DNA of 64,000 nucleotides from Saccharothrix deserti (GCF_009769385.1 NZ_VKAB01000015.1:186001-250000), one strand, 5' to 3'. Counted from the stretch's first letter, positions 16,889-27,959 are shown. The notes: generated by a model not told the origin, from the sequence alone. Numbers and translations are program-made.

Positions 16889-17238
16889 TCAACGCGGCGT
16901 TTGAGGTAGTAACCGGCCCACGAGGTGACGACGACGAGCGCCACCACGAGCTGCACCAGACGTGCGGCCGAGTCCGGGTACAGCACGCCGTCGATGTAGG
17001 TGTCGATGAACCCGCTCGCGAGCGGCGGGCGGCCGGCGGCGGAGCGGAACTCGTTTTCCAGCCAGGTGAGGGGGCAGGCGATCGGGAACAACACGACCAG
17101 CAGGCCCCAGGTGGCCATCGCGAGGTGGAAGTACAGCACCCTCGGCCAGCGCCAGGCCAGGAAGCCCCCGACCACCAGGAAGACCAGAACCCCGAAGTGC
17201 ACCACCATGACCAGCTCGGCGAACGCGCGCGCGACCAT
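16852..17238 (-). CDS. DUF2784 family membrane protein
   Basis: A 128-residue integral membrane protein with about four hydrophobic spans: VMVVHFGVLVFLVVGGFLAW, LYFHLAMATWGLLVVLF and LVQLVVALVVVTSWAGYYL. The motif CPLTWLENEFR between spans 2 and 3 is characteristic of DUF2784. Function unknown. GGGAGGTCGCT precedes the ATG. The last ~12 codons overlap a possible unrelated remnant, so the native C-terminus may have been altered. Confidence 0.85.
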   Translation of the reverse strand: MVARAFAELVMVVHFGVLVFLVVGGFLAWRWPRVLYFHLAMATWGLLVVLFPIACPLTWLENEFRSAAGRPPLASGFIDTYIDGVLYPDSAARLVQLVVALVVVTSWAGYYLKRRVEQTSPSRTGACP

Positions 17239-17337
17239 AGCGACCTCCCTGCTGCCAGAGTAGGCCGCAAAGCGATCACGCGCCCGGGAAATAACGCCGG
17301 TTGACTACGGGTACTACGCAGAAGTCGGGTCGGCGGT

Positions 17338-18030
17338 TCACCCCCTCGGCAGGGCCTGCCACGGCACCCGGCCGGCCAAGTCCGACAGCAGGTCGGCCAG
17401 GTGGCCCAGCGGCGCCTGCAACAGCGGACCGGGCACGGCGGCGGCCAGGTTGTGCTCGTCGAACGCGATGGCCACCCCGTTCGCCCGCGGGTCGTGCAGC
17501 AACGCCTGGGTCAGGCCCGAGCCGAGCAGCGCCGACGCGAACGCGGGGTTCTTGCGGCGCACCTCGTAGCGGCCGTCGAACACCGGGTCGCCGGTGGTCA
17601 CGAACTGCTCGAACAGCCCCCACACGGTGTCGTTGCGCGGGCTGATCAGCACCCACGGCCCCGGCATCGGGCGCGGCACCACGACCACCGTGTAGGTGCG
17701 GTACTCCGACGTCACCACGTTGTCCGCGCGGAACACCACCTCGACCGCCAGCACGGGCACACCGCGCCAGTGGCCGACGAGCTGGAACTTCACCCGGCTC
17801 CGGTCCGCCTCCAGCATCCGCCCGATCTGCGGCACCCGTTCCTGGAAGCCCTGGTCCTCGGCGACGAACCGCCACCCCAGGGACGCCTCCAGCGCCCGCA
17901 TCTGCTGCTCCCACTGGTTCACGAACTGCTGGTTCGTGAACGGGTTCCGCTTGCGGCGCGACAACCCCACGGCGACCCCGGTACCGAGGATCGCCACGAT
18001 CACCAGGAGCAGGACCAGCGCGCTCACCAT
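17338..18030 (-). CDS. Membrane-anchored hypothetical protein (DUF3137-like)
   Basis: A 230-residue protein with one amino-terminal transmembrane helix (ALVLLLVIVAILGTGVAVGL) followed by a basic stop-transfer (SRRKRNPF) and a soluble domain. A related architecture occurs at 22179-22874: helix, GWxF segment, then a beta-rich domain measuring cell-surface-like features. Here it is LGWRFVAEDQGF and VVVVPRPMPGPWVLI. The start is one base after the pyrE stop, so it is in the pyrE transcript. Function unknown. Confidence 0.75.
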   Translation of the reverse strand: MVSALVLLLVIVAILGTGVAVGLSRRKRNPFTNQQFVNQWEQQMRALEASLGWRFVAEDQGFQERVPQIGRMLEADRSRVKFQLVGHWRGVPVLAVEVVFRADNVVTSEYRTYTVVVVPRPMPGPWVLISPRNDTVWGLFEQFVTTGDPVFDGRYEVRRKNPAFASALLGSGLTQALLHDPRANGVAIAFDEHNLAAAVPGPLLQAPLGHLADLLSDLAGRVPWQALPRG

Positions 18031-18031
18031 G

Positions 18032-18616
18032 TCAGGCGAGGCCCAGGTCGGCGAGGTCGAGCAGGTACCGGTACGGCAGCCCGGCCTCCTCGATCACCTC
18101 GCGCGCGCCCGTGCCGCGGTCGACGACGGTCGCGACGCCGATCACCGTGGCGCCGTTCGCGCGCAGCGCCTCGACGGCGGTCAGCACGCTGCCACCGGTG
18201 GTGGAGGTGTCCTCGACCGCCAGCACCCGCTGCCCGGCGACCTCGATGCCCTCGATCTGGCGCTGCATGCCGTGCTGCTTGGCCGCCTTGCGCACCACGA
18301 ACGCGTCCAACACCTCACCCGCCGCGGCCGCGGCGTGCATCATCGCGCACGCCACCGGGTCGGCGCCCAACGTCAGCCCGCCCGCCGCGACGTAGTCCCA
18401 GTCGGCGGTGAGCTGCCGCAGCAGCTTGCCGATCAGGGGAGCGGCGGCGTGGTGGAGCGTCGCCCGGCGCAGGTCGATGTAGTAGTCGGCCTCTTTGCCC
18501 GAGGACAGCGTGACCTTGCCGTGGACCACGGCCAACTCGCTCACCAGTCGCGCCAGTTCGGCTTTCGCCGCGGCGTCCAGAACCACTTCAGCTCGCACGG
18601 GTCCCAAGAGTGTCAT
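18032..18616 (-). CDS. pyrE: Orotate phosphoribosyltransferase
   Basis: A 194-residue type I phosphoribosyltransferase that converts orotate and PRPP to orotidine-5'-phosphate in pyrimidine synthesis. The PRPP motif VLAVEDTSTTGGSV spans residues 131-144 with Glu135-Asp136. TLSSGKEADYYIDLRRATL is the amino substrate segment, VRKAAKQHG is the flexible-loop region (Lys residues), and GGLTLGADP lines the pocket. The length is normal for the family. It overlaps no plus-strand gene if that gene starts at 18640. Confidence 0.96.
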   Translation of the reverse strand: MTLLGPVRAEVVLDAAAKAELARLVSELAVVHGKVTLSSGKEADYYIDLRRATLHHAAAPLIGKLLRQLTADWDYVAAGGLTLGADPVACAMMHAAAAAGEVLDAFVVRKAAKQHGMQRQIEGIEVAGQRVLAVEDTSTTGGSVLTAVEALRANGATVIGVATVVDRGTGAREVIEEAGLPYRYLLDLADLGLA

Positions 18617-18639
18617 ACCGCGCCGTACGCTGGCACACC

Positions 18640-19209
18640 GTGACCCTTCCCGGCACCGACACCTTGATCATCGAGCAGCCCTGGGGCGCGCTGCGCCACC
18701 TGCTGGGCACCAGGTACCGAAGCGACGTCTACGACGGGCACGGCGGGCTGGTCGCGTCGGTCTCCGAGCGCAAACTCCTGGGACCGCTGCGGAAGCTCTT
18801 GCGCGCCACCGCGTTCTCCGGGCGCACGAAGTTCGACCTCGTCGTGGCCGACCGCGGTCGGCAGGTCCTGCTGATCCGCAAGGGGGCGGGGAAGCCGCCG
18901 ACGCAGGTGACGTGGCCGAACGGCGCGGCGGTCGGTGCGGTGCGGCACGAGGGGCACGGCGCGTACGGTCTGCTCGACCCGGCCGGCCAGCGGCTGTGCC
19001 TGCTGCACGAGGTGGCTTCGTTCAGCCCCGGCGCCATCACCAAGCGCGACGGTCGGCGGGTGCGGCGGGACGTGCTGAACATCCGCCCCGGCACGCCCGA
19101 CCCGGTCCGGTCGCTGGCGATCGCGGCGGCCGTCGCGTACGACATCGTGCGCGGGGTCGGGACCAACCACACCAGCGGCGGCGGGTTCGACTTCCCCACG
19201 TTGACCTGA
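18640..19209 (+). CDS. LURP-one-related / scramblase-like protein
   Basis: A 189-residue protein with the Tubby-like beta-barrel pattern of LURP-one-related proteins: LIIEQPWGALRHLLGTRYR, the central strand run SDVYDGHGGLVASVSE and FDLVVADRGRQVLLIRKG, and a C-terminal hydrophobic helix (RSLAIAAAVAYDIVRGV). Function unknown in bacteria. A longer start at 18610 would overlap pyrE; the GTG at 18640 lies eight bases after a TACGCT -10-like hexamer, suggesting a leaderless transcript. It ends before a strong terminator. Confidence 0.7.
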   Translation: MTLPGTDTLIIEQPWGALRHLLGTRYRSDVYDGHGGLVASVSERKLLGPLRKLLRATAFSGRTKFDLVVADRGRQVLLIRKGAGKPPTQVTWPNGAAVGAVRHEGHGAYGLLDPAGQRLCLLHEVASFSPGAITKRDGRRVRRDVLNIRPGTPDPVRSLAIAAAVAYDIVRGVGTNHTSGGGFDFPTLT

Positions 19210-19404
19210 CTCGAGGGGGTCGGTCGGTGCCGGCCCACCGTTCAGCGGACCTCGGTAAGCGGACCCCGGTCAGTCGGCCCCATCGGTCTGCGCGGCCCAT
19301 CGGTCAGCCGACCAGCCGACCTACCGGCAGCCGAACCAGCCGGTACTGCGGCCACCACGGTCGCCGCAGTCCTCGCAGTCGCCGCCACCCAGACCAACGG
19401 CTAC

Positions 19405-19440
19405 GCAGGCGTCCCCGCCAAGGGGACCCCTGCTTTTATT
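19405..19440 (+). terminator. Terminator hairpin, copy A of the dispersed composite element
   Basis: A 12-bp stem (19405-19416 with 19422-19433, one mismatch), 5-base loop and TTTTATT tract in the plus direction, downstream of the LURP-one-like gene. Beyond the U-tract, conserved flanks follow: CCGACAA at 19454-19460 and TGTGGACAG at 19483-19491, 22 bases apart. The rest of the 445-base gap (19210-19654) shows only repetitive CGGTC-type words and no gene. Confidence 0.85.
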
Positions 19441-19654
19441 CTGCCCCAAGGGTCCGACAATTCCGGGCGGTCAGTCCGCGCCTGTGGACAGTCCGACTAC
19501 TGAGGACCGCCGGCCGTGAAGAGAGCCCAGCCGGAACACCCATCCGGGTGGAACCAGTCCCGCCGGGACGGCTGCCGAGGGGAGGGCGGCGTCCCACGTC
19601 CGGTGATCCGACCGCCCGCGCCCGCCGGCCTGACTTGACCGAGACCGCGCCCCG

Positions 19655-20089
19655 CTACCAGGCGTCCTCGGTGAACTTGTTCGGCTCGTCGTCGTCATCA
19701 TCGCCGCGCCCACCCGGCCGGGGCGTGCCCGCCGAGATGACGTCCTCGGGGTCGTCACCCTCCTGGATCGCCGTGTACGCGCGCTGCAAGTCCGGCAGAC
19801 CGGTCTGCATGGCCCGCTGCACGCCCTCGTCGTCCACCGCACGGCCGGACGCGATGTCCTCCCAGGACATCTCGCCCGCGTCCACCCGCCGCGCCAGCTC
19901 CTTCAGCTCCCGGGGCGCACCCGGGCTGTTGGCGAACCGCGAGATCTCCGCGAAGTCGGCCTGCGTCATCCCACGCGACCGCAGCTGCACCTGGCTCGCC
20001 GCACGCGCGGTCTGCTCGACGTTCGCCATGCGCTGTTCCACGTCGGCGACCAGCGCGTCCAGCCGCGCCTTGTCGTACGGGAACGTCAT
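19655..20089 (-). CDS. YbaB/EspG-partner-like small protein of an ESX-like operon
   Basis: A 144-residue protein with an amino coiled-coil (ARLDALVADVEQRMANVEQT), similar in layout to YbaB/EbfC-like proteins of actinomycete secretion-type operons. The middle is a charged helical region and the C-terminus is Gly/Asp-rich (GGRGDDDDDEPNKFTEDAW). The start overlaps the stop of the upstream gene by four bases. No enzymatic motif. Assignment to a type VII-like system rests on its two partners. Confidence 0.6.
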   Translation of the reverse strand: MTFPYDKARLDALVADVEQRMANVEQTARAASQVQLRSRGMTQADFAEISRFANSPGAPRELKELARRVDAGEMSWEDIASGRAVDDEGVQRAMQTGLPDLQRAYTAIQEGDDPEDVISAGTPRPGGRGDDDDDEPNKFTEDAW

Positions 20090-20982
20090 TGCCCACCACC
20101 TCCACCGGCACCCGAGTCGGCCGGCGCGGGCGCCGTCGTCGGCGGCGGTTGACTGTAACGACCGCTCGCCGCGTTACCGGCCTTGCCGAGTTTGTACCCG
20201 TTCCACGCGACACCGATCGCCCCGGACTTCGCCGCGGCCAGCCCGTTGTCGTACTTCTCCTTGCCGTCCTGGTACCCGTCGACCACGTCGAGCAGGTCGC
20301 TGACGTCGCGCACGTCCTTGAGCTTGGACAGCGCGGTGCCCATGGCGACGATGCCGTCGATCATGCCCTGGACGCCCTCGATCAGCGTCTCGATGGCAAT
20401 GATGATCTTGCGGATGGCGTCCACGATCTGGATCGCGTCGTAGACCATCCACACCGCACGGCCCCAGCCGACGACCGGGATCCACGCCGTCATCGCGGCT
20501 TCCATCAGCTTGCCGACCAGCATGTCCAGCAACGTCAACGCGAGACCGCACGCCGTGCGGCAGGTCTTCGCCGTCGACCGGAACTGGTTGCCGATGATCC
20601 GCGCGACCTGCGAGTCCGCCTCGATCGCGACGACCCACATCGTCCCCATGCGCGTCTCGAACGCCTTGGCCGCCTCACCGTCCCAGTGCGACGACAGCTG
20701 CTCGGCGCCCGCGTCGACGTTGTGCCGCACGGAGTCCAGCGCCTTGGCGACCCGGTCCCAGGCGTTGGCGTTCTCGTCGATCTTGTCGAAATCGCCGAGC
20801 AGCGGCTTGATCAGCGCGTCGAGCAGGTTCTCGCCGGTGACCTTCTCGTAGATCCAGTTGACGCCCTGGATCTTCCAGCCGGCCTTCTCGATGAGCTCCT
20901 TGGTCGTCTGCCGACCGGGCCGGTCCTCCGCCGCCGCGTTGAGCGCGACCGACGGGTCTTCGACGTCCGCGTACGCGGTCAT
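20086..20982 (-). CDS. WXG100/PPE-like helical protein of an ESX-type operon
   Basis: A 298-residue mostly helical protein. The segment AEQLSSHWDGEAAKAFETRM (around residues 92-112) has the W-x-G turn and flanking helices of WXG100/ESX substrates. A long hydrophobic stretch (about 140-225) contains VVGWGRAVWMVYDAIQIVDAI, and the tail is Pro/Gly-rich (QPPPTTAPAPADSGAGGGGG), as in secreted actinobacterial proteins. It overlaps neighbours on both sides by four bases, so the three genes form a tight operon. No EccC ATPase or mycosin is nearby. Confidence 0.7.
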   Translation of the reverse strand: MTAYADVEDPSVALNAAAEDRPGRQTTKELIEKAGWKIQGVNWIYEKVTGENLLDALIKPLLGDFDKIDENANAWDRVAKALDSVRHNVDAGAEQLSSHWDGEAAKAFETRMGTMWVVAIEADSQVARIIGNQFRSTAKTCRTACGLALTLLDMLVGKLMEAAMTAWIPVVGWGRAVWMVYDAIQIVDAIRKIIIAIETLIEGVQGMIDGIVAMGTALSKLKDVRDVSDLLDVVDGYQDGKEKYDNGLAAAKSGAIGVAWNGYKLGKAGNAASGRYSQPPPTTAPAPADSGAGGGGGQ

Positions 20983-21335
20983 CGGCCGCCACCTCCGAGG
21001 GAGGGCGCTTCGGCGACGCCGTGCAGCTCGGCCAGCACCTTGTCGAGGAGGCCCATCACCATCTCCTCGCCCTTGTCGTACATGTCGGCGGCCTTGTTCA
21101 GGCCTTCGGCTTCCTTGACCATCATCTGGTTGGCGAAGTCGAGGGTTTCCCCGTACAGGTTGGCGACGCCGGTGACGATGGGCTGCAACAGCGACAGCAG
21201 GCCGGTGAAGCCGGAGGTGTCGCCGCCCTTGGCGATCGCGTGGTCCTTGATCGTCATGAAGTGCTGCGCGTTGCGGGTCAGCAACTCGCTGTACCCGCGG
21301 AGCTCCGGTGGCTCCACACTGAACTGTTCACCCAT
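20979..21335 (-). CDS. EspC/WXG100-like secreted helical protein
   Basis: A 118-residue all-helical protein. The amino part (FSVEPPELRGYSELLTRN) matches the entry of EspC-like/ESX substrates, and the middle has paired helices around TGFTGLLSLLQPIVTGVANLYGE. The C-terminus carries YDKGEEMVMGLLDKVLAEL, including a Y-x-x-x-E-like export signal pattern, and a Gly-rich end. First gene of the three-gene operon; the ATG follows AGGGAGGAACCGTCC. Likely a type VII secretion-like substrate; function unknown. Confidence 0.7.
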   Translation of the reverse strand: MGEQFSVEPPELRGYSELLTRNAQHFMTIKDHAIAKGGDTSGFTGLLSLLQPIVTGVANLYGETLDFANQMMVKEAEGLNKAADMYDKGEEMVMGLLDKVLAELHGVAEAPSLGGGGR

Positions 21336-21402
21336 GGACGGTTCCTCCCTGTTCCAACTAGTGGAGTGGGACGGACCGGACCGGGTTCAGGTTCCCGTCG
21401 AT

Positions 21403-22182
21403 CTAGGTGCGACCTCGTCCGCCCGCCGCACGGGAGGCTATCCGCCGGAGCAGAGCGCGCGGAACGAGTCGGGCGAACACCGTGATGGCCTTGTACTGGG
21501 CGCCCGGGATGGACAGCACCTTGCCCGCGCGCAGGTCGGCGAGGCCGTCGTGGACCACGCGGTCCGCGTCGAGGTAGAGCAGGTCGGGCGTCTTCGACAT
21601 GTCGATGCTCGCGCGCTCGTGGAACTCGGTGCGCACGAAACCGGGGCACAGCGCCATCACCCGCACACCGGTGCCCGCCGTGGCCATCGCCATGCCCTCG
21701 GAGAACGCCGTCACCCACGCCTTGTCCGCGCTGTACGTCGTGCCGCGGCCGGGCAGGAAGCTCGCCACGCTGGACACGTTGATCACCGCGCCGCGGCCGC
21801 GCGCCACCATGCCGGGCAGCACCGCGCGGGTCAGCCGCAGCACGCTCGTCACGTTCACGTCGAGCTGGGACTGGAGTTCGAGCGGGTCGGCGGTGAAGAA
21901 CTCGCCGGAGATCGCGAAGCCCGCGTTGTTGACCAGCAGGTCGACCTCGCGCTTGGCCAGGAAGTCCTCGACCGCGGCACGACCGTCGTGGGTGGACAGG
22001 TCGGCGGGCAGCACCTCGGCGGTGATTCCGTGCGCGGCGCGCAACTTGGCCGCCGTCTCCTCCAACTGCTGCACCGATCGGGCGACGAGCACCAGGTCGT
22101 GGCCCTCGGCGGCGAGCCTGCGGGCGAACGCGGCGCCGATGCCGGACGTCGGGCCGGTCACCAGCGCGGTCGGCGGCGTCAC
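21403..22182 (-). CDS. Short-chain dehydrogenase/reductase
   Basis: A 259-residue classical SDR of the DltE/YqjQ-like group. Seen: [19 protein letters not shown] (Rossmann motif, with Pro replacing the usual Ala), [14 protein letters not shown] (NNAG) and [23 protein letters not shown] (Ser, Tyr, Lys). The basic tail is [17 protein letters not shown]. The GTG start overlaps the upstream gene's stop by four bases (GTGA). Substrate unknown, perhaps a lipid. Confidence 0.9.
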   Translation of the reverse strand: MTPPTALVTGPTSGIGAAFARRLAAEGHDLVLVARSVQQLEETAAKLRAAHGITAEVLPADLSTHDGRAAVEDFLAKREVDLLVNNAGFAISGEFFTADPLELQSQLDVNVTSVLRLTRAVLPGMVARGRGAVINVSSVASFLPGRGTTYSADKAWVTAFSEGMAMATAGTGVRVMALCPGFVRTEFHERASIDMSKTPDLLYLDADRVVHDGLADLRAGKVLSIPGAQYKAITVFARLVPRALLRRIASRAAGGRGRT

Positions 22183-22874
22183 GGCTTGCGCCCGAACTGC
22201 GGGCGGTGCACTTCGCCACCGGTGTCGGATTCGGGGTCCGCGTCGAACGGATCGATCACGTCGGCCAGCTCTCCCAGGTCGCGCAGCAGTCGTTCCAGGC
22301 GGGCGGGGGTGGAGTTGGGCGGTGCGGCGGCCATCACCCAGTCGTTCTCGAGCCAGACCACGGTGACGTCCGCGCCGATCTCCTCGGCGGCGTCCACCAG
22401 GTCCGGGGTGATGAGCTTGCGCGCGGCGGGCAGTTCGCTGACGAACGCGTACCGCGAGCCGACCGGCCCGAGCAGGTCGGGCATCTGGTCGCGCTGGAAC
22501 GGCACGCTGGGCAGCCACAGCTCGACGACCACGGACAACGCCCGCCGGCAGCGCACGCCGACCAGCACCGAGTTGACCTTGCCGCTGGTCTCGTGGTCGA
22601 GCACGTAGACCTGGCGGCGGCCGTCCGCGGTGAAGGTGGAGCCCGCGACCACGTCCTTCGCCACGCCCGCGCCGTAGTAGGCGATCGCGCCGCTCTCCCA
22701 GCGTGTGGGCAGCACGTGGTCGGTCTCCTCGAACTGCCAGCCGCGCAGCGCCGCCCATCGGCGGCGTTCGCGGTTCCGTGCGGTTCGTTGCGCCCGGTCG
22801 GTCGCGAGCAGGGCGAACCCCGCGACGCCCGCTACCGCGGCGACGGTGAACCAGACCCACGCCGGTATGCCCAC
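22179..22874 (-). CDS. Membrane-anchored hypothetical protein
   Basis: A 231-residue protein with an amino transmembrane helix ([19 protein letters not shown]), then a basic stretch ([16 protein letters not shown]) and a soluble beta-rich domain ([39 protein letters not shown]). It resembles the protein at 17338-18030 in layout. GTG at 22874 lies six bases after TACTCT, a -10-like hexamer, so a leaderless start is preferred to one ten codons upstream. Function unknown. Coupled to the following SDR. Confidence 0.72.
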   Translation of the reverse strand: MGIPAWVWFTVAAVAGVAGFALLATDRAQRTARNRERRRWAALRGWQFEETDHVLPTRWESGAIAYYGAGVAKDVVAGSTFTADGRRQVYVLDHETSGKVNSVLVGVRCRRALSVVVELWLPSVPFQRDQMPDLLGPVGSRYAFVSELPAARKLITPDLVDAAEEIGADVTVVWLENDWVMAAAPPNSTPARLERLLRDLGELADVIDPFDADPESDTGGEVHRPQFGRKP

Positions 22875-23006
22875 GGTGCGAGAGTAGCGGGCGGCGGTGA
22901 ACAAACGAAGATCACTTGGGGCGTGGTTCGCGCAAACGGATCAAGCTGTTACCCGGATCGCGGGGCCGGACCGGGCAGCCGTTCCCGTTCCACCCCTGTT
23001 CCGCGG

Positions 23007-23034
23007 TTGTCCACAGGCAGGGCGGTTGTCCACA
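23007..23034 (-). other. Two exact DnaA-box-like 9-mers
   Basis: TTGTCCACA occurs at 23007-23015 and 23026-23034, 19 bases apart. This is the preferred DnaA-box sequence of high-GC actinobacteria. The second box is also the DnaA-box end of composite-element copy B. Whether DnaA binds here is unknown. Confidence 0.6.
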
Positions 23035-23075
23035 GACAGGCCCTGACCACTCGGGAGTGTCGGTCCGTTCCGGCA

Positions 23076-23114
23076 GGATAAAAGCAGGGGTCCCCCTGGG
23101 CGGGGGACCCCTGC
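23076..23114 (-). terminator. Terminator hairpin, copy B of the dispersed element (clpB terminator)
   Basis: A perfect 13-bp stem (23084-23096 with 23102-23114), 5-base loop and, in the minus direction, TTTTATCC. It lies 30 bases after the clpB stop. The conserved flanks continue in the minus direction: CCGACAC at 23063-23057, then 22 bases, then TGTGGACAA at 23034-23026. Confidence 0.88.
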
Positions 23115-23144
23115 GGAGCAGCAGCGTTCAGGAGCGGCCGACGA

Positions 23145-25727
<2,583 letters not shown>

Positions 25728-25804
25728 TCCTCACCTCGGTCGGGTGTTCGTGCGCAGGGGCCGGCGTTCCGCACCAGCCGTCATCCCGCTCAACGTCAGA
25801 AAAG

Positions 25805-25825
25805 TTGAGCCAGTTTCACTCAACC
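25805..25825. promoter_or_regulatory. HAIR operator (HspR site) upstream of clpB
   Basis: GTTGAGC-N7-ACTCAAC matches the HspR-associated inverted repeat CTTGAGT-N7-ACTCAAG, with TTGAG and CTCAA separated by exactly nine bases. hspR itself is at 29154-29582, and two further sites precede dnaK. Confidence 0.85.
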
Positions 25826-25912
25826 TAGTGGATGTGGTGTGGTCTGAGCCACGTACCCGGGCCTCGGTGAAACTCGGGTGCGGCCGATCGACCGGCACAT
25901 GAGGATCTACGC

Positions 25913-26293
25913 ATGACTTCACTGGTGCGCCACATCACCATCGACTGCAAAGACGCCTACACGCTGGCCCAGTGGTGGAGCCAGGTCACCGACCGCCCGG
26001 TGAGCGACGAGGACCAACCGGGTGACCCCGAAGCGCTCGTCGAACTGGCGGAAGGACCGGGACTGCTGTTCATCGAGGTCCCGGAGGGCAAGACGGTGAA
26101 GAACCGGGTGCACCTCGACCTCCAGGCCGAGACCACCCGTGACGCCGAGGTCGAGCGGCTGATGGGGATCGGCGCGACCCTGGTCGACGACCAGCGCAAA
26201 CCCAACGGTCGGGGGTGGGTCGTGCTGGCCGATCCGGAGGGCAACGAGTTCTGCGTCGAGCTCAGCGCAGCGGAGCGTGCCGCACTCTCCTGA
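25913..26293 (+). CDS. VOC-superfamily (glyoxalase-like) protein
   Basis: A 126-residue single glyoxalase/bleomycin-resistance-like domain. Metal-ligand positions appear as VRHITIDCKD (His), NRVHLDLQAE (His) and the C-terminal Glu in GNEFCVEL; the typical DPEGNEFCV closing strand is present. Members often bind small hydrophobic ligands or act as dioxygenase or resistance proteins; the substrate is unknown. ATG start. It diverges from the clpB HAIR promoter. Confidence 0.88.
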   Translation: MTSLVRHITIDCKDAYTLAQWWSQVTDRPVSDEDQPGDPEALVELAEGPGLLFIEVPEGKTVKNRVHLDLQAETTRDAEVERLMGIGATLVDDQRKPNGRGWVVLADPEGNEFCVELSAAERAALS

Positions 26294-26329
26294 GGCCGTC
26301 ACCCGGATGTCGCAGCCGGTCGTCCGAGG

Positions 26330-26380
26330 TTGTCCACACCGGCACCCGAGTTGTCCACAATCCGCAGGTGGGAATCCACA
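26330..26380 (+). other. Three DnaA-box-like 9-mers at 21-base spacing
   Basis: TTGTCCACA at 26330-26338 and 26351-26359 are exact actinobacterial DnaA boxes; GAATCCACA at 26372-26380 is a weaker third. Their starts are 21 bases apart each time, two helical turns. They lie in the 488-base gap between the VOC gene and the flavohemoglobin gene. The rest of the gap holds a possible 31-codon ORF and no other recognisable gene. Confidence 0.6.
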
Positions 26381-26601
26381 GGCCACTGCGGCCCACCGCA
26401 CCGGTGCGGTCCGCCGGCCGCCAGTGGGGTGAACGTGCCCGACCGTACTCGGACGTCCCATGGTCGGCACGGCGGGACAGTGGTCGGGAGGGCCGACATA
26501 CCGATTTGGGGCATGGTTACGCGCGGTCGTGAGCGGTGAGTGGTGTGGCCTTGCACCAAGGAGTGGGCCGCAAGCCGCGCGTTAGGTATACGTGGAGGGG
26601 A

Positions 26602-26697
26602 ATGTCCACCCGTTCGAGGGAACGGTGTGTGACCTTCCGTAACCGCACTGCACTCAAAGGTGGCATCAAGGAGCCGATGGGCCAGTTGGCGGGTTAG
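26602..26697 (+). CDS. Possible 31-residue small protein
   Basis: An ATG after GTGGAGGGGA opens a 31-codon frame ending TALKGGIKEPMGQLAG. The ending faintly resembles CsbD-type stress proteins, but it is half their length. Codon third positions are less GC-biased than in neighbouring genes, so this may be chance. It lies upstream of the flavohemoglobin gene. Confidence 0.25.
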   Translation: MSTRSRERCVTFRNRTALKGGIKEPMGQLAG

Positions 26698-26781
26698 TGT
26701 CCCATCGTCGGGGATGGAAGCTTGACGAGGACGTAGCGCCCTTGCTGGCGCCGCCAGAAACGTGGAGACTGCGCCCGGACC

Positions 26782-27957
26782 ATGACTGCGAACGCTGTGT
26801 TGAGCCCCATCCCGAGCCCCCCACACCGAGAACCTCCTCCTGGCGTCACCGCTATGGTGCGGATGATCCGGGAGAGCTTCGCGGTGGTGGAGCCGCGCGC
26901 CGAAGAGGTAGCGAAGTTCTTCTACGGCATGCTCTTCAGCCTCGCGCCGGCGACCCGTGAGATGTTCCCCGCGAACATGGAGGTCCAGCGCAGCCGACTG
27001 CTGCGCGCCCTGGTCCACGTCGTGCAGATGGTGGACAGACCCGACGACCTGATCCCGTTCCTGCGGCAACTCGGCCGCGACCACCGCAAGTTCGGTGTCA
27101 TCAACGTGCACTACGAGTCCGTCGGCACGGCGTTGCTGGCGGCGGTGAAGAAGTTCGCGGGGCCCGCGTGGACGCCGCAGGTCGAGATGGCCTGGGCCGA
27201 GGCGTACACGATCATGGCCCGCGCCATGCAGGAGGCGGCGGCGGCCGACGACGGCCCGGCGTACTGGCACGCCACCGTGCTGGAGCACCAGCGGGTGAGC
27301 TGGGACCTGGCGGTCGTGCGGCTGCAACCGGATCACCCGGTCGGGTACCGCTCCGGCCAGTACGTGAGTGTCGAGACGCCGCAGCGGGCGCGGCTGTGGC
27401 GGTACTTCTCGCCGGCCAACGCGCCCCGCGACGACGGCATCATCGAGTTCCACATCCGCTCGGTCGAGGGCGGGTGGGTGAGCCGGTCGATCGTCGGCCA
27501 CACCCAGCCCGGTGACGTGTGGCGCATCGGCCCGCCGATGGGTCGGCTGAGCGTCGACCGCAAGGCCGGGCGGGACGTGCTGATGGTCGCCGGTGGGACC
27601 GGTGTCGCGCCGATGCACGCGATCATCGACGAGATGGCGCAGTGGGGCGAGAACCCGCGCGTGCACCTGTTCATGGGTGGGCGGACCCGCGAGGACCTGT
27701 ACGACCTGGACAACCTCCAGCGGTTCGCCATGACCAACCCGTGGCTGACGGTCGTGCCGGTGCTGGAGTCGGACCCCGGTGCGCGCGGTGTCGAGCAGGG
27801 CACGTTGGCCGACGTGGTCACGCGCTACGGGGCGTGGGAGGACCGGGACGTGCTGGTGTGCGGCTCGCCGTCGATGATCCGGGCGACCGTGTCACGGATG
27901 CTGGTCGCCGGCACACCGCTGGACCGGATCAAGTACGACCCGTTCACCCTGGACTGA
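26782..27957 (+). CDS. Flavohemoglobin (globin plus FAD/NAD reductase), possibly type II
   Basis: A 391-residue fusion: a globin domain (about residues 25-155; MIRESFAVVEPRAEEVAKFF, MFPANMEVQRSRLL, the proximal-His region LGRDHRKFGVINVHYESV), a ferredoxin-reductase-like FAD domain (WRYFSPANAPRDDG, GGWVSRSIVGHTQPGD) and an NAD domain (MVAGGTGVAPMHAIIDEM; VLVCGSPSMIRATV). Typical HMPs detoxify nitric oxide to nitrate. Mycobacterial homologues at this locus (Rv0385, from memory) are type II flavohemoglobins with D-lactate oxidation proposed. The exact start is uncertain; ATG at 26782 or a later Met at 26854. Confidence 0.88.
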   Translation: MTANAVLSPIPSPPHREPPPGVTAMVRMIRESFAVVEPRAEEVAKFFYGMLFSLAPATREMFPANMEVQRSRLLRALVHVVQMVDRPDDLIPFLRQLGRDHRKFGVINVHYESVGTALLAAVKKFAGPAWTPQVEMAWAEAYTIMARAMQEAAAADDGPAYWHATVLEHQRVSWDLAVVRLQPDHPVGYRSGQYVSVETPQRARLWRYFSPANAPRDDGIIEFHIRSVEGGWVSRSIVGHTQPGDVWRIGPPMGRLSVDRKAGRDVLMVAGGTGVAPMHAIIDEMAQWGENPRVHLFMGGRTREDLYDLDNLQRFAMTNPWLTVVPVLESDPGARGVEQGTLADVVTRYGAWEDRDVLVCGSPSMIRATVSRMLVAGTPLDRIKYDPFTLD

Positions 27958-27959
27958 CC

